A stretch of 64,000 nt of DNA, taken from assembly GCF_013004645.1 (NCBI RefSeq), contig NZ_JABEME010000009.1:1-64000 (forward strand). Direction: 5' to 3'. A program made the translations under genes and the position numbers. The stretch is from Stenotrophomonas africana (GTDB lineage Bacteria; Pseudomonadota; Gammaproteobacteria; Xanthomonadales; Xanthomonadaceae). The notes under the pieces are model-generated. The model had not been told where the DNA came from, did no database searches, and worked only from the letters and a program-made list of their open reading frames with translations. This document shows, piece by piece, positions 52,141 through 61,760 of the stretch. Every line of letters starts with the position of its first letter. Within the stretch, counting starts at the first letter, position 1.

Positions 52141-52956
52141 ATGAGCACCCACGCAGACAGCAAGCCCTGGACCGTTCCCGCCCTGGCCGAGGCCAAGCGC
52201 AATGGCCAGAAGCTGGTCATGTTGACCGCCTACGACGCTGGCTTCGCCCGCACTTTCGACGCAAATGGCGTTGACCTGATCCTGATTGGCGATTCGCTGG
52301 GCATGGTCGTGCAGGGCCATGATTCGACCCTGCCGGTGACCGTGGCCGACATGGTCTACCACACCCGCGCCGTGGCCCGTGTGCTGCAGCGCGCGCTGCT
52401 GGTGGCCGACCTGCCGTTCGGCGCCGATGCCACCCCGGAGCGCGCGCTGGATGCATCGCTGCAGCTGCTGCAGGCCGGTGCCGAGATGGTCAAGATCGAA
52501 GGTGCCGGCTTCAAGGTCGACATCATCCGTTACCTGGTCGAGCGTGAGATTCCGGTCTGCTCGCACCTGGGCCTGACCCCGCAGTCGGTGCTGCGCCTGG
52601 GCGGCTTCAAGATCCAGGGCCGTGGCGATGCCGCACGCCAGCTGGTGGAAGATGCCAGGGCCGTGGCTGCTGCGGGCGCCAGCCTGCTGGTGCTGGAGTG
52701 CATGCCGAGCCCGGTCGCCGCCGACGTCACTGCCGCTGTGGAAGTGCCGACCATCGGCATCGGTGCCGGCCCGCAGTGCGATGGCCAGGTGCTGGTGCTG
52801 CACGATTTCCTTGGCCTGGACAGTGGCCATCGCCGTCCCAAGTTCGTCAAGGACTTCCTTGCCGAAGGCGGTTCGGTGGCGGGTGCCACCCGCGCCTATG
52901 CCGACGCCGTGCGCGACGGCAGCTTCCCCGACGAACAGCACGCTTACGCCTCATGA
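52141..52956 (+). CDS. panB: Ketopantoate hydroxymethyltransferase
   Basis: First step of pantothenate synthesis. The 271-residue product has [48 protein letters not shown] (catalytic/metal site region), HLGLTPQSV and [17 protein letters not shown]. Its stop overlaps the panC ATG. Confidence 0.96.
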   Translation: MSTHADSKPWTVPALAEAKRNGQKLVMLTAYDAGFARTFDANGVDLILIGDSLGMVVQGHDSTLPVTVADMVYHTRAVARVLQRALLVADLPFGADATPERALDASLQLLQAGAEMVKIEGAGFKVDIIRYLVEREIPVCSHLGLTPQSVLRLGGFKIQGRGDAARQLVEDARAVAAAGASLLVLECMPSPVAADVTAAVEVPTIGIGAGPQCDGQVLVLHDFLGLDSGHRRPKFVKDFLAEGGSVAGATRAYADAVRDGSFPDEQHAYAS

Positions 52957-53792
52957 TCCAGACCTTCAACGAGCTCGGCGCATTGCGCGAGCAGATCGCC
53001 CAGTGGAAGCGCGAGGGCCTGCGCGTGGCGCTGGTGCCGACCATGGGCAACCTTCACGGTGGCCATCATTCGCTGGTGACCCTGGCCCGCCAGTACGCCG
53101 ACAAGGTGGTGGCAAGCATCTTCGTCAACCCGACCCAGTTCGGGCCGAACGAGGATTTCAGTCGCTATCCGCGTACGCCCGAGGCCGACGTGGCCGGGCT
53201 GGAGCAGGCCGGCTGCGATGCGGTGTGGCTGCCCAGCGTCGAGGCGATGTATCCGCTGGGCGTGGACAAGACCACGCAGATGCACGCGCCCGGCGTCAGT
53301 GAAGTGCTGGAAGGCGCCAGCCGTCCGGGACACTTTGATGGCGTGTGCACGGTGGTCGCGCGCCTGTTCCTGCAGGTGCAGCCGGACGTGGCCGTGTTCG
53401 GCCGAAAGGACTACCAGCAGCTGGCTGTGATCAAGCAGATGGTGGCCGAGCTGTCGTTCCCGATCCAGATCGTCGGCGCGGACATCGTGCGCGACGAGGA
53501 TGGTCTGGCCAAGAGCTCGCGCAACCAGTATCTGAGCGCCGAACAGCGCCCGGTTGCGACCAGTATCCACCGCACCCTGCTGGGCATGCGCGAAGGCTAT
53601 GTAGCCGGGCTGGCACGTGACCGCATCGAGGCCGACGCCACGGCGGCATTGCAGGCAGCCGGTTTCCAGGTCGACTATGCGGTGCTGCGCACGCCCGATT
53701 TGGCCGAGCCGACCTTCGACGGCGGCGGCCGCGTAGCGCTGATCGCCGCACGTCTGGGCACCACCCGCTTGATCGACAACCTGGAATTCTGA
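52953..53792 (+). CDS. panC: Pantothenate synthetase
   Basis: Ligates pantoate and beta-alanine with ATP. The 279-residue product has [13 protein letters not shown] (HIGH-like), [28 protein letters not shown] and KSSRNQYLS (KMSKS-like). ATGA overlap with panB. Confidence 0.96.
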   Translation: MIQTFNELGALREQIAQWKREGLRVALVPTMGNLHGGHHSLVTLARQYADKVVASIFVNPTQFGPNEDFSRYPRTPEADVAGLEQAGCDAVWLPSVEAMYPLGVDKTTQMHAPGVSEVLEGASRPGHFDGVCTVVARLFLQVQPDVAVFGRKDYQQLAVIKQMVAELSFPIQIVGADIVRDEDGLAKSSRNQYLSAEQRPVATSIHRTLLGMREGYVAGLARDRIEADATAALQAAGFQVDYAVLRTPDLAEPTFDGGGRVALIAARLGTTRLIDNLEF

Positions 53793-53810
53793 GCCGCATG
53801 CGGCTTGGGG

Positions 53811-53829
53811 GGCGCCCGCAACGGGCGCC
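53811..53829. repeat. Hairpin after panC
   Basis: GGCGCCCG-CAA-CGGGCGCC, 19 bases after the panC stop, no T run. It may lower read-through into the next gene or protect the panBC mRNA end. Confidence 0.4.
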
Positions 53830-53859
53830 TCTCCACTTCCCACGGACGGGAGACCTGAA

Positions 53860-54357
53860 ATGAAAACCCCCGGCACTGATACCGGCCGTCTTGCCCAGGC
53901 CTCTATCCTGGCGGTGTTGGCGGCAGGCATGCTGCCGGCCCAACTGTTTGGCGGCCTGATGTTCGCACTTGAATTCAGGCGCACGCCGATGCCCGCGCTC
54001 ACCGGCGGTGGACTGATGTTCGGGCTGGGCGTCTGCATCGCCATCGCGGTGTTCCTGCCGATGGCGATGCTCCCGCGATCTCGGCAGCCCCTGCGCCGGA
54101 TCAGCTTCGTGCTTGCAGGGTCTGCCCTGGGCGCGCTGGCCATGGCCATCCATGAATGGCCGGGCGCGATCCATGGGCCGCTGCTGCAGCGCCTGCGCTA
54201 TGTGGATACATTCGATGTGATCAGCTATGGGCTGACAGTGTTGGCTGCAGGGGGCCTGGGCCTGGCCTCCGGGCTGGCCTTCCATACGGTGTTCAGGCTG
54301 TCACCGCAGGGCGGTGCCGTCCATGCCACGGCGCCGCCGCCGGGCAAGGGCACCTGA
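53860..54357 (+). CDS. Unknown four-span membrane protein
   Basis: The 165-residue product has about four hydrophobic helices (near 12-35, 48-70, 82-97, 122-145) and a Pro/Gly tail. GGGAG stands 7 bases before the ATG. It separates panC from panD, which are usually adjacent. No family recognised and no residue pattern points to a function. Confidence 0.75.
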   Translation: MKTPGTDTGRLAQASILAVLAAGMLPAQLFGGLMFALEFRRTPMPALTGGGLMFGLGVCIAIAVFLPMAMLPRSRQPLRRISFVLAGSALGALAMAIHEWPGAIHGPLLQRLRYVDTFDVISYGLTVLAAGGLGLASGLAFHTVFRLSPQGGAVHATAPPPGKGT

Positions 54358-54444
54358 ACGGCCTTCAGCGTCCTGCCGCCGCCCCCTGGCGATGGCCAAG
54401 CGGGTGCTAGAATCCGCTCTTTCCTTTGCCGTTGCAGCGCCCCC

Positions 54445-54825
54445 ATGCACCTGTCCCTGCTCAAGACCAAGATCCACCGCGCCACCGTCACCCATTCCGA
54501 GCTGAACTACGAAGGCTCGATCGCCATTGATGACAACCTGCTGGCTGCCACCGGCATCCGCGAGTTCGAGCAGGTGCACATCTGGGACGTGACCAACGGT
54601 GCGCGCTTCTCGACCTACGCCATCCGCGCCGAAGCCGGCAGCGGCGTTGTCTCGCTCAACGGTGGCGCCGCGCGCCACGTGCAGGTCGGTGACATCATCA
54701 TCATCGCAGCGTTCGCCAGCATGACCGAGCAGGAAGCTGACAGCTTCAAGCCGAAGCTGGTGTACGTTGATGGCAAGAACCAGATCACCCACACCAACGA
54801 CACGATCCCGACCCAGGCCGCATGA
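54445..54825 (+). CDS. panD: Aspartate 1-decarboxylase
   Basis: Makes beta-alanine for PanC; pyruvoyl enzyme made by self-cleavage. The 126-residue product has the cleavage site Gly24-Ser25 in NYEGSIAID, with [18 protein letters not shown] before it and GARFSTYAI and [19 protein letters not shown] after. Overlaps the pgi ATG by 4 bases. Confidence 0.96.
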   Translation: MHLSLLKTKIHRATVTHSELNYEGSIAIDDNLLAATGIREFEQVHIWDVTNGARFSTYAIRAEAGSGVVSLNGGAARHVQVGDIIIIAAFASMTEQEADSFKPKLVYVDGKNQITHTNDTIPTQAA

Positions 54826-56336
54826 CAACGAACAACGGATTCGACTCGCTGCACTCCCACGCCCAGCGCCTGAAGGGCGCAAGCATTCCCAGCCTGCTCG
54901 CCGCCGAACCCGGGCGCGTGCAGGATCTGGCGCTGCGGGTCGGTCCGTTGTACGTCAACTTCGCGCGGCAGAAATACGATGCTGCGGCGCTGCAGGCGTT
55001 GCTGGCGCTGGCTGCCGAGCGTGATGTCGGTGGCGCCATCACCCGCCTGTTCCGTGGCGAGCAGGTCAACCTGACCGAAGGTCGCGCGGCGCTGCACACC
55101 GCGCTGCGTGGCGATGTGGTCGATGCGCCGGTGGCGGCTGAGGCCTATGCCACCGCGCGCGAGATCCGCCAGCGCATGGGCGTGCTGGTGCGCGCGCTGG
55201 AAGACAGTGGCGTGACCGATGTGGTCAGTGTCGGCATCGGTGGTTCCGACCTTGGCCCGCGCCTGGTTGCCGACGCGCTGCGCCCAGTCAGCGGTGCGCG
55301 CCTGCGGGTGCATTTCGTCTCGAACGTGGACGGCGCCGCCATGCAGCGTACGCTGGCCACGCTGGATCCGGCGAAGACCGCCGGCATCCTGATCTCCAAG
55401 ACCTTCGGTACGCAGGAAACCCTGCTCAACGGCCAGATCCTGCACGACTGGCTGGGTGGCAGCGAACGCCTGTATGCAGTCAGTGCCAATCCGGAACGCG
55501 CCGCCAAGGCCTTTGCCATCGCCGCCGATCGCGTGCTGCCGATGTGGGACTGGGTGGGTGGCCGTTATTCACTGTGGTCGGCGGTCGGTTTCCCGATCGC
55601 GCTGGCAGTCGGCTTCGATCGCTTCGAGCAGTTGCTGGAAGGCGCGGCGCAGATGGATGCGCATGCGCTGGATGCACCGCTGGAGCGCAACCTGCCGGTG
55701 CTGCACGGCCTGACCGACATCTGGAACCGCAACCTGCTGGGCCATGCCACGCACGCGGTGATGACCTACGACCAGCGCCTGGCGCTGCTGCCGGCCTACC
55801 TGCAGCAGCTGGTGATGGAAAGCCTGGGCAAGCGCGTGCAGCGTGACGGGCAACCTGTCACCACCGACACCGTGCCGGTGTGGTGGGGCGGCGCGGGCAC
55901 CGATGTGCAGCACAGCTTCTTCCAGGCACTGCACCAGGGCACCAGCATCGTTCCGGCAGATTTCATCGGCTGCGTGCACAACGACGATCCCTACACGATC
56001 AATCATCAGGCCCTGCTGGCCAATCTGCTGGCGCAGACTGAAGCACTGGCCAATGGCCAGAGCAGCGACGACCCGCACCGTGATTACCCGGGCGGCCGCC
56101 CGAGCACGCTGATCCTGCTCGACGCGCTGACCCCGCAGGCGCTGGGTGCACTGATCGCCATGTACGAACACGCTGTGTACGTGCAGTCGGTGATCTGGAA
56201 CATCAATGCCTTCGACCAGTTCGGTGTCGAGCTTGGCAAGCAGCTGGCCAGTGGCCTGTTGCCGGCGCTGCAGGGTGAGGATGTTGCGATTGCCGACCCG
56301 ATGACCCGCGAAATCCTGGCGCAGCTGAAGCGCTGA
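54822..56336 (+). CDS. pgi: Glucose-6-phosphate isomerase
   Basis: Interconverts glucose-6-P and fructose-6-P. The 504-residue product has [68 protein letters not shown] (catalytic His region) and [17 protein letters not shown] (catalytic Lys). Coupled to panD by ATGA. It is the last gene before the lanthipeptide locus. Confidence 0.96.
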   Translation: MTTNNGFDSLHSHAQRLKGASIPSLLAAEPGRVQDLALRVGPLYVNFARQKYDAAALQALLALAAERDVGGAITRLFRGEQVNLTEGRAALHTALRGDVVDAPVAAEAYATAREIRQRMGVLVRALEDSGVTDVVSVGIGGSDLGPRLVADALRPVSGARLRVHFVSNVDGAAMQRTLATLDPAKTAGILISKTFGTQETLLNGQILHDWLGGSERLYAVSANPERAAKAFAIAADRVLPMWDWVGGRYSLWSAVGFPIALAVGFDRFEQLLEGAAQMDAHALDAPLERNLPVLHGLTDIWNRNLLGHATHAVMTYDQRLALLPAYLQQLVMESLGKRVQRDGQPVTTDTVPVWWGGAGTDVQHSFFQALHQGTSIVPADFIGCVHNDDPYTINHQALLANLLAQTEALANGQSSDDPHRDYPGGRPSTLILLDALTPQALGALIAMYEHAVYVQSVIWNINAFDQFGVELGKQLASGLLPALQGEDVAIADPMTREILAQLKR

Positions 56337-56651
56337 CCCGGCCTGCGGATGTGCCGGCGCCGGCCGGCCATCCCATGTCTCTCCGCTTGCCTTCGATCCG
56401 GTCGCGCATGAATGGTGCGCGGCCACGCATTCCGTGTCGTTTGCGTGCTGCACATGCAGCGCATCCGCGTGCCTGCCGCAGCGCAGCTTGACTGCGCATC
56501 GCCTGCCATTGCAGTGTGCACGGGCGGCTGTACCTGTCATCCAGTATCGCTCGCAGCATGATGTTGATGCCAGGGACTGGCCGTATCCGAAGGGACGTGG
56601 AATCGATCCATGTCCTCAACGCCTCATGTTGTGAATGACAGGAGATTGCGA
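56337..56651 (+). other. Upstream region of the lanthipeptide locus
   Basis: A 315-base gap between pgi and the precursor gene. It has GC-rich dyads just after pgi (GCCGGCGCCGGC near 56352). A TTGACT hexamer at 56488 lacks a good -10 at 17 bases. A short frame at 56434-56634 is not convincing. The precursor promoter presumably lies here, but I cannot place it. Confidence 0.5.
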
Positions 56652-56858
56652 ATGGATCTGAATGACGATGTTGTGTCCGGCTGGCTCAATGGCTCGGACG
56701 ATGTGGATGGGTGCGCCAACCCTGCGGGTTCGCTGTTCATCTATGGCGCTGCGGCTACCGAGTCCGCACTCACGTCGGCCTCCGACACCCTGATCACCGG
56801 TGGTGGCACCGAGTGCACCACCACGATGTCCGTGGTCAATCACTGCCTGTGTTGCTGA
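56652..56858 (+). CDS. Class II lanthipeptide precursor (LanA)
   Basis: The 68-residue peptide has an acidic leader (MDLNDDVVSGWLNGSDDVDG...) ending DTLITGGG at residues 45-52, the Gly-rich cleavage motif of class II leaders. The predicted core is TECTTTMSVVNHCLCC (53-68), with four Cys and five Ser/Thr in 16 residues. AGGAG lies 7 bases before ATG 56652; an in-frame ATG at 56610 has no such site. The gene is about 61% GC by my count, lower than its neighbours appear. It is 82 bases upstream of LanM, its expected modifier. Leader Cys21 is unusual. Identity rests on context plus leader/core pattern, not on a known family member. Confidence 0.8.
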   Translation: MDLNDDVVSGWLNGSDDVDGCANPAGSLFIYGAAATESALTSASDTLITGGGTECTTTMSVVNHCLCC

Positions 56859-56940
56859 TGTAGCCCGAGCCGGCACGCAGCGCCTTGCGGCTGCGTGCCG
56901 GCAACTGGAACAGACTTCCCGATACCTTGCAGGGGGCGTA

Positions 56941-59838
56941 ATGACCGCTTCTCCGGCTGCGGCCGCGTTTGCGCGCATCACCGAACATTTCCTTGCCCAT
57001 GCGCGCGCCGCGTTGGCGGCCGGCCTGCATGACCCTGCCATTGCGCTGCAGCCCGGTGAGCGCGAACTGCTGCACGCGCAGGGCGACGCGGCGCTGCGTG
57101 AGCATGCCCAGCTCAAGCTCAACCGTGTGCTGTTGCTGGAACTACACGCAGCTGCGCGCGGCGGTGACATCGGCCCGCTTGACAGCGCCGGCACGCTGGA
57201 CGAATTCGTAGCCCTCGCCACCAGCGAGGGTTTCCGTGAACATCTGCAGCGACGCTACCCGGTGCTGTTGCCGCGGCTGTCGCGCATGCTTGAAGGACAA
57301 TGCGCGGCCGTGGTGGAGCTGGCCGCGCGCATCGGCAGTGATCGTGCGCTGCTGACGGACCTGCTCGACGCTCCGGCCGGAGTGCTGCGTGCGATCGCGT
57401 TGGGGCGGGGTGACCTGCACGGCGGCGGCCGGACCGTGGCACGGCTGCAGTTCGACGGCGGCGTGCTGATGTACAAACCGCGCTCGCTGCGCATCGATGC
57501 GGCGCTCGATGGCCTGCTCGCTGCGGTCTTCGGCGAGGGCCCGGGCCGGGTGCGTGTGCCGCGTGTGGTAGACCGTGGCAGCCATGGCTGGGCCGCGTTT
57601 GCCGCGCACCGTCATTGCGCCGATGACGAAGAGCTGCGTGCCTACTACCGCGGTCTTGGCCATTGGCTGGCGATCCTGCGCCTGGTCGGTGGTACCGACA
57701 TCCATCTGGAGAACCTCATCGCTGTCGGGCCGGTGCCGGTGGTGATCGATGCAGAAAGTGTGTTCTCGCAGGTGATCGACGTCGAGCCGTCGGGCCTGGG
57801 CGACGCCTACGATACGGCCATCAAACTGATGCGCAATTCCGTGCTGCGCACCGGCATCGTGCCGTTCCGCACCACCGGCCTCGGTATGGAGGGTGTGGAC
57901 CTGTCGGCTGCCGGCGCATTGCCAGGCGAGCAGCCGCGGGTACAGGTGCCGGTGATTGTCGAGGATGGGACGGGGCCGGCCCGGCTTGGCATGGTCGAGG
58001 CCGAAGTCGCCATCGCACAGAACCACCCCAGTCCACAGCCGGATGTTTCGTTGTACTGGGACCACATCAGCGAAGGCTTCATCGACGCCAGCGGGCGCCT
58101 GCGCGCACTCGATGCCAAGGGCGAACTGATGCCACTCCTGGCGGCTTTCGAAGGCTGCCAGGTGCGGGATGTGCGGCGGCCGACAATGGCCTACGCCGAG
58201 CTCGGGCGGATGCTCTGGCATCCAGCCTCGCTGCACAAGGAAGCCCAGGCGGTTGAGCGCGCGATCGATCTGCTGGTGCGCAATGCAGCGGTGTCACCGG
58301 CTGCGCCATCGGATCTGGAAACCGTACGTGGAGAAGTGGACGACCTGCGCCACGGTGACATTCCGATCTTCACTTCGCGGCTGGACGCGACCCGCATCCG
58401 CTCCATCGCCGACAACTGGCGTGCGATGCGCATCGACCTGGAAGACGTGACCATCCGCAGCACGCTGGTGGCCACCGACCTGAACCAGCATGCGCTGGCC
58501 CGCGCCGAGGCTCGCTCCGGCTACAGCTATGCCGCGCAGCAGCCGCGCGCGGACGATCTGGACCTGCGCCGACGAACGCTTGCGGCACGCGCGGTGGAGA
58601 ATCTTCTGCGTCTGGCCGTGCATGGTGAAGATGGTTCGATGACGTGGATCACGCCCGAGGTGACCCGCACAGGATGGACCGTCCAGCCGGTGCAGCCCGA
58701 CCTGTATTTCGGGCTGGGGGGCATTGCGTTCGCACTGGCGGCCTACCGCCGGGAAGTGGAGCAGGGACGTGCCGACCCGGTGGCCGGGCTGGATCCGGCC
58801 ATCGAAGGCGCCATTGCGGTGTTCCAGACCATGTGCGAGCGCCATCCCGCCGGGATCGATGGTGGATTCGTCGGCACAGGCTCGCAGATCTGGACCCTGC
58901 TGGCGTTGCACGATCTTCTGCAGCGCCCCGCACTGCTTGCGCTGGCCGAGCGCTGTGCGGAGGGCGTGGAACGTCGTGGCTTCCAGGGGCCGGTGAAATT
59001 TGAACTGATTGATGGCGTGTCCGGCATGATCCTGCCGTTGTTGGCGCTGGCCGAGGCCACCGGCAGAACGCGCTGGCTGGAGTTGGCGGCTGCGGCCGGG
59101 CGCCGCATGCAGGAAGCGGCGATCGTCGATGCCGACGGCGCACGCTGGCCGACGCCACAGTTCCGCGAGCCGATCGGTGGCTTTGGCCATGGCGCGATGG
59201 GCATGGGCTGGGCGCTGGCACGGCTGGCGCGGTCGGACGCCGGCAGCGTGCCTGAGCGCGCCGCCTGGCGGCAGTTGGCCGAAGGAGCGTTTGCGTTCCA
59301 GGCGGCGTTGTTCGAACCGCATACCGGGCACTGGCGCGACATCCACCTGCAGGATGGGCAGAAGAACTTCCCGACCTGGTGCCATGGCAGTGTTGGCATC
59401 GGTCTGGCGGCGGCGGATCTGTATGCCCGCACTGGCGATCCCACGCAGTTGCGTGACATGCGGCGGGCTGTGGCCGACGCGCGCGGCAAATGGGGGTTCA
59501 GCCACACCCTGTGCCATGGCGACCTGTCCACGCGGGAGCTGCTGGTGCTGGCGGCTGCGCTGGATCCGGAGGGATGCCCCTATCCGCAGGACGAGGCCGC
59601 CATCGAGATCGTTTCTTCGATCGAGGAGCACCAGGGCATGGTCGGCGGACTGACCCGCGCGGCCTTTACCCCGGGCTTGATGATCGGCCTGGCAGGTGCG
59701 ATCTATGGCTTCCTGCGCATGCATCCGGCCTGCGTGCTGCCGTCGCCGCTGCTGCAGGAGACGGCAGCGGCGCGGGTCGATGCCCCGGCATCGCGTTCCA
59801 GTGCCGCGCAGGACCGAGCGGCGCTGGCCGAGGTCTGA
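56941..59838 (+). CDS. Class II lanthipeptide synthetase LanM
   Basis: Bifunctional enzyme that phosphorylates and eliminates Ser/Thr, then cyclises Cys onto the dehydro residues. The 965-residue product has an N-terminal dehydratase (DUF4135) domain: DLHGGGRTVARLQFDGGVLMYKPRSL at about 159-184, GGTDIHLENLIAVG near 250-263, VIDAESVF and DLRHGDIPIFTSRLD. The C-terminal LanC-like cyclase has YFGLGGIAFAL, GFGHGAMGMGWAL (His750), TWCHGSVGIG (Cys814) and TLCHGDLS (Cys858-His859); Cys814, Cys858 and His859 are the zinc ligands. All key sites are intact, so it should be active. AGGGGG precedes ATG 56941. Confidence 0.94.
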   Translation: MTASPAAAAFARITEHFLAHARAALAAGLHDPAIALQPGERELLHAQGDAALREHAQLKLNRVLLLELHAAARGGDIGPLDSAGTLDEFVALATSEGFREHLQRRYPVLLPRLSRMLEGQCAAVVELAARIGSDRALLTDLLDAPAGVLRAIALGRGDLHGGGRTVARLQFDGGVLMYKPRSLRIDAALDGLLAAVFGEGPGRVRVPRVVDRGSHGWAAFAAHRHCADDEELRAYYRGLGHWLAILRLVGGTDIHLENLIAVGPVPVVIDAESVFSQVIDVEPSGLGDAYDTAIKLMRNSVLRTGIVPFRTTGLGMEGVDLSAAGALPGEQPRVQVPVIVEDGTGPARLGMVEAEVAIAQNHPSPQPDVSLYWDHISEGFIDASGRLRALDAKGELMPLLAAFEGCQVRDVRRPTMAYAELGRMLWHPASLHKEAQAVERAIDLLVRNAAVSPAAPSDLETVRGEVDDLRHGDIPIFTSRLDATRIRSIADNWRAMRIDLEDVTIRSTLVATDLNQHALARAEARSGYSYAAQQPRADDLDLRRRTLAARAVENLLRLAVHGEDGSMTWITPEVTRTGWTVQPVQPDLYFGLGGIAFALAAYRREVEQGRADPVAGLDPAIEGAIAVFQTMCERHPAGIDGGFVGTGSQIWTLLALHDLLQRPALLALAERCAEGVERRGFQGPVKFELIDGVSGMILPLLALAEATGRTRWLELAAAAGRRMQEAAIVDADGARWPTPQFREPIGGFGHGAMGMGWALARLARSDAGSVPERAAWRQLAEGAFAFQAALFEPHTGHWRDIHLQDGQKNFPTWCHGSVGIGLAAADLYARTGDPTQLRDMRRAVADARGKWGFSHTLCHGDLSTRELLVLAAALDPEGCPYPQDEAAIEIVSSIEEHQGMVGGLTRAAFTPGLMIGLAGAIYGFLRMHPACVLPSPLLQETAAARVDAPASRSSAAQDRAALAEV

Positions 59839-59859
59839 GCCGGACCGGTCCGGTTGCGA

Positions 59860-60423
59860 TCAGCGGCTGGGATCGCGTTCCGGGCTTGGCCGCTTGGCCA
59901 GCTTGCGCTGCAGCGAACGCCGGTGCATGCCGAGCAGGCGCGCGGCCGCGGACACGTTACCGCCGGTCTCGTGCATCGCCTGCTGGATGTGTTCCCACTG
60001 CAGGCGGCTGATCGGGGTCATCGCGTCGGGCACTTCCATTTCGCCATCGTCGGCCGGGCCGTCGTCTTCCTCACCGAGGGCGCGCAGGATCATCGGCACC
60101 GTGGCCGGCTTCGGCAGGTAGTCGTCGGCGCCGAGCTTGATCGCCTCCACCGCGGTGGCGATGCTGGCGTAGCCGGTCACCAGCAGGATGCGCATGTCCG
60201 CGCGCAACGCGCGCAGCGGCTGGATCAGGGCGAGGCCGGAATCGCTGCCCAGCTTCAGGTCGATCAGCGCGAACGCCGGCGGATGCTGGCGGGCCAGCGC
60301 CAGTGCACTGGCGGCATCCTGCGCGGTCTGCGTTTCAAGCCCCTTGCGGGCCAGGCTGCGCTGCAGGGTGCGCAGGTACAGTTCGTCGTCGTCGACCAGC
60401 AGGCCGAGGGTTGAGGTGCTCAT
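59860..60423 (-). CDS. Response regulator, RegA/PrrA/RoxR type
   Basis: The 187-residue product has a receiver domain with acidic pocket LLVDDDE, phospho-Asp in LIDLKLGSDSG, TGY and KP switch residues. A short linker leads to a Fis-type helix-turn-helix (GNVSAAARLLGMHRRSLQRKLAK). Overlaps the kinase stop by ATGA. This family controls respiratory and redox genes. It ends 21 bases from the convergent lanM stop. Confidence 0.92.
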   Translation of the reverse strand: MSTSTLGLLVDDDELYLRTLQRSLARKGLETQTAQDAASALALARQHPPAFALIDLKLGSDSGLALIQPLRALRADMRILLVTGYASIATAVEAIKLGADDYLPKPATVPMILRALGEEDDGPADDGEMEVPDAMTPISRLQWEHIQQAMHETGGNVSAAARLLGMHRRSLQRKLAKRPSPERDPSR

Positions 60424-61646
60424 GGGGTTTCCTCGCGTGGGGCCAGCGGCAGGCGGAAGCCGACGCGGCTGCCGGCGCCCTGGGCCGGGCGCATCCACAT
60501 CTCGCCGTCGAGGCGTTCGATGGTGGCATGGGACAGGGCCAGGCCGACGCCCATGCCCTCGCTTTTGCTGCTGCCGAACAGCTTGCCCGGCAGCACGGCA
60601 GCACGGGCGTCGAAGCCATGGCCATAGTCGCGTACTTCGCCGATCAGGTCGTCGCCTTCAATGCGCAGGTCCAGGTCCACGCGTGGCCGTCCGGCCTTCT
60701 CGCCGGCGTCGGCGGCATTGTTGAGAAGGACCATCAGCAGATGGCCCACGCCCGGGTCGAGTGGCAGCCGCAGCGGCGCATCGTCGTTGCGGTGCAGGTC
60801 GATGGTCGGCCGCACCAGGCGCCACTGTTCCAGTACCTGCTGTGCACTGGAGTGGCTGCGCCCCGGTGCATCGGCCGAGGCCGGTGCGGCCAGCGCCAGC
60901 ACGCGCTCACGGCACTGCACCAGCAGCTCGCGGAGGGTTTCCATGTCTTCGCGTACTTCGGGCTCTTCGCTGCGCTCGGCGACGTCATCGGCGAGCAGGG
61001 TCATGGTCGCCAGCGGCGTGTTCAGCTCATGCGCTACCGAGGCGGCATGGGTGGCCAGGGCGACGATGCCCTCGTTGCGGGCGAAGCGTTCGCGCAGGGC
61101 CGACAGTTCCAGCTCGCGCTGGCGCAGCGCCAGCGCCAGGCGGGTAGAGAACGTCAGCACGACCGCCGCGGAAATCAGGAAATTGGCGACCACGCCCCAG
61201 CGGTTGAGGTCCTGCGCGCGGAAATAGCCATCCGGCAGCGGCTGCCCGAAGATGCCGCTGGCGGCATAGCCGAGCAGGCAGGCCAGCGCGACCGCCAGCG
61301 CCCAGCGCAGGGGCAGGGCGAACGCGGCCAATGCGATCAGGATCAGGAACAGCGAACTGAACGGGTTGGCCATGCCACCGCTCCAGCCCACCATCCAGGT
61401 CAGGATGATCACGTCCACCAGGATATGGCCGAATGCGGTCAGCGGCGCGGTGTCGGCCGCCTCCGGGCGCAGCTGGGTGTAGATGTTGAACAGGGTCAGC
61501 ACGGCTACGCCGGCCCACAGCGGCAGCTGCGGCAATGGCAGGCCCAGCACCCAGGTGGCTACCAGGATGGTGGCGGCCTGGCCACCTACGGCAAGCCAGC
61601 GCAGGCTGCACAGGGTACGGAGAAACGGGGCGTCGGGACCGGTCAT
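60420..61646 (-). CDS. Redox-sensing histidine kinase, RegB/PrrB/RoxS type
   Basis: The 408-residue product has about six membrane spans. The quinone-linked heptapeptide GGxxNPF is present (GGMANPF, 90-96), as are the phospho-acceptor His206 in VAHELNTPLATM, the redox Cys245 in LVQCRERVL, and an ATP-binding domain with DYGHGFD and GMGVGLALS. All RegB sensing features are therefore seen. Partner of the regulator immediately downstream. Confidence 0.92.
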   Translation of the reverse strand: MTGPDAPFLRTLCSLRWLAVGGQAATILVATWVLGLPLPQLPLWAGVAVLTLFNIYTQLRPEAADTAPLTAFGHILVDVIILTWMVGWSGGMANPFSSLFLILIALAAFALPLRWALAVALACLLGYAASGIFGQPLPDGYFRAQDLNRWGVVANFLISAAVVLTFSTRLALALRQRELELSALRERFARNEGIVALATHAASVAHELNTPLATMTLLADDVAERSEEPEVREDMETLRELLVQCRERVLALAAPASADAPGRSHSSAQQVLEQWRLVRPTIDLHRNDDAPLRLPLDPGVGHLLMVLLNNAADAGEKAGRPRVDLDLRIEGDDLIGEVRDYGHGFDARAAVLPGKLFGSSKSEGMGVGLALSHATIERLDGEMWMRPAQGAGSRVGFRLPLAPREETP

Positions 61647-61760
61647 TCATGCTCATCGTATGCGTTCACGCGTGACCGTGCCTGCGACAATCGGCCGCAG
61701 CCGTGCCTCCGGCTGAATGCGAGTCACCCCGAATGCGGGGGCGGGCGGTAGAATGCGCCC

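Noticed and set aside
56434-56634. Cys-containing 66-codon frame upstream of the precursor, considered as a second lanthipeptide precursor
   Set aside because: No ribosome binding site, no acidic leader or Gly-Gly motif, and Arg-rich composition typical of non-coding GC-rich DNA.
56610-56651. Upstream ATG of the precursor gene as the true start
   Set aside because: The ATG at 56652 has AGGAG at 7 bases; the upstream one would place this site inside the coding region.
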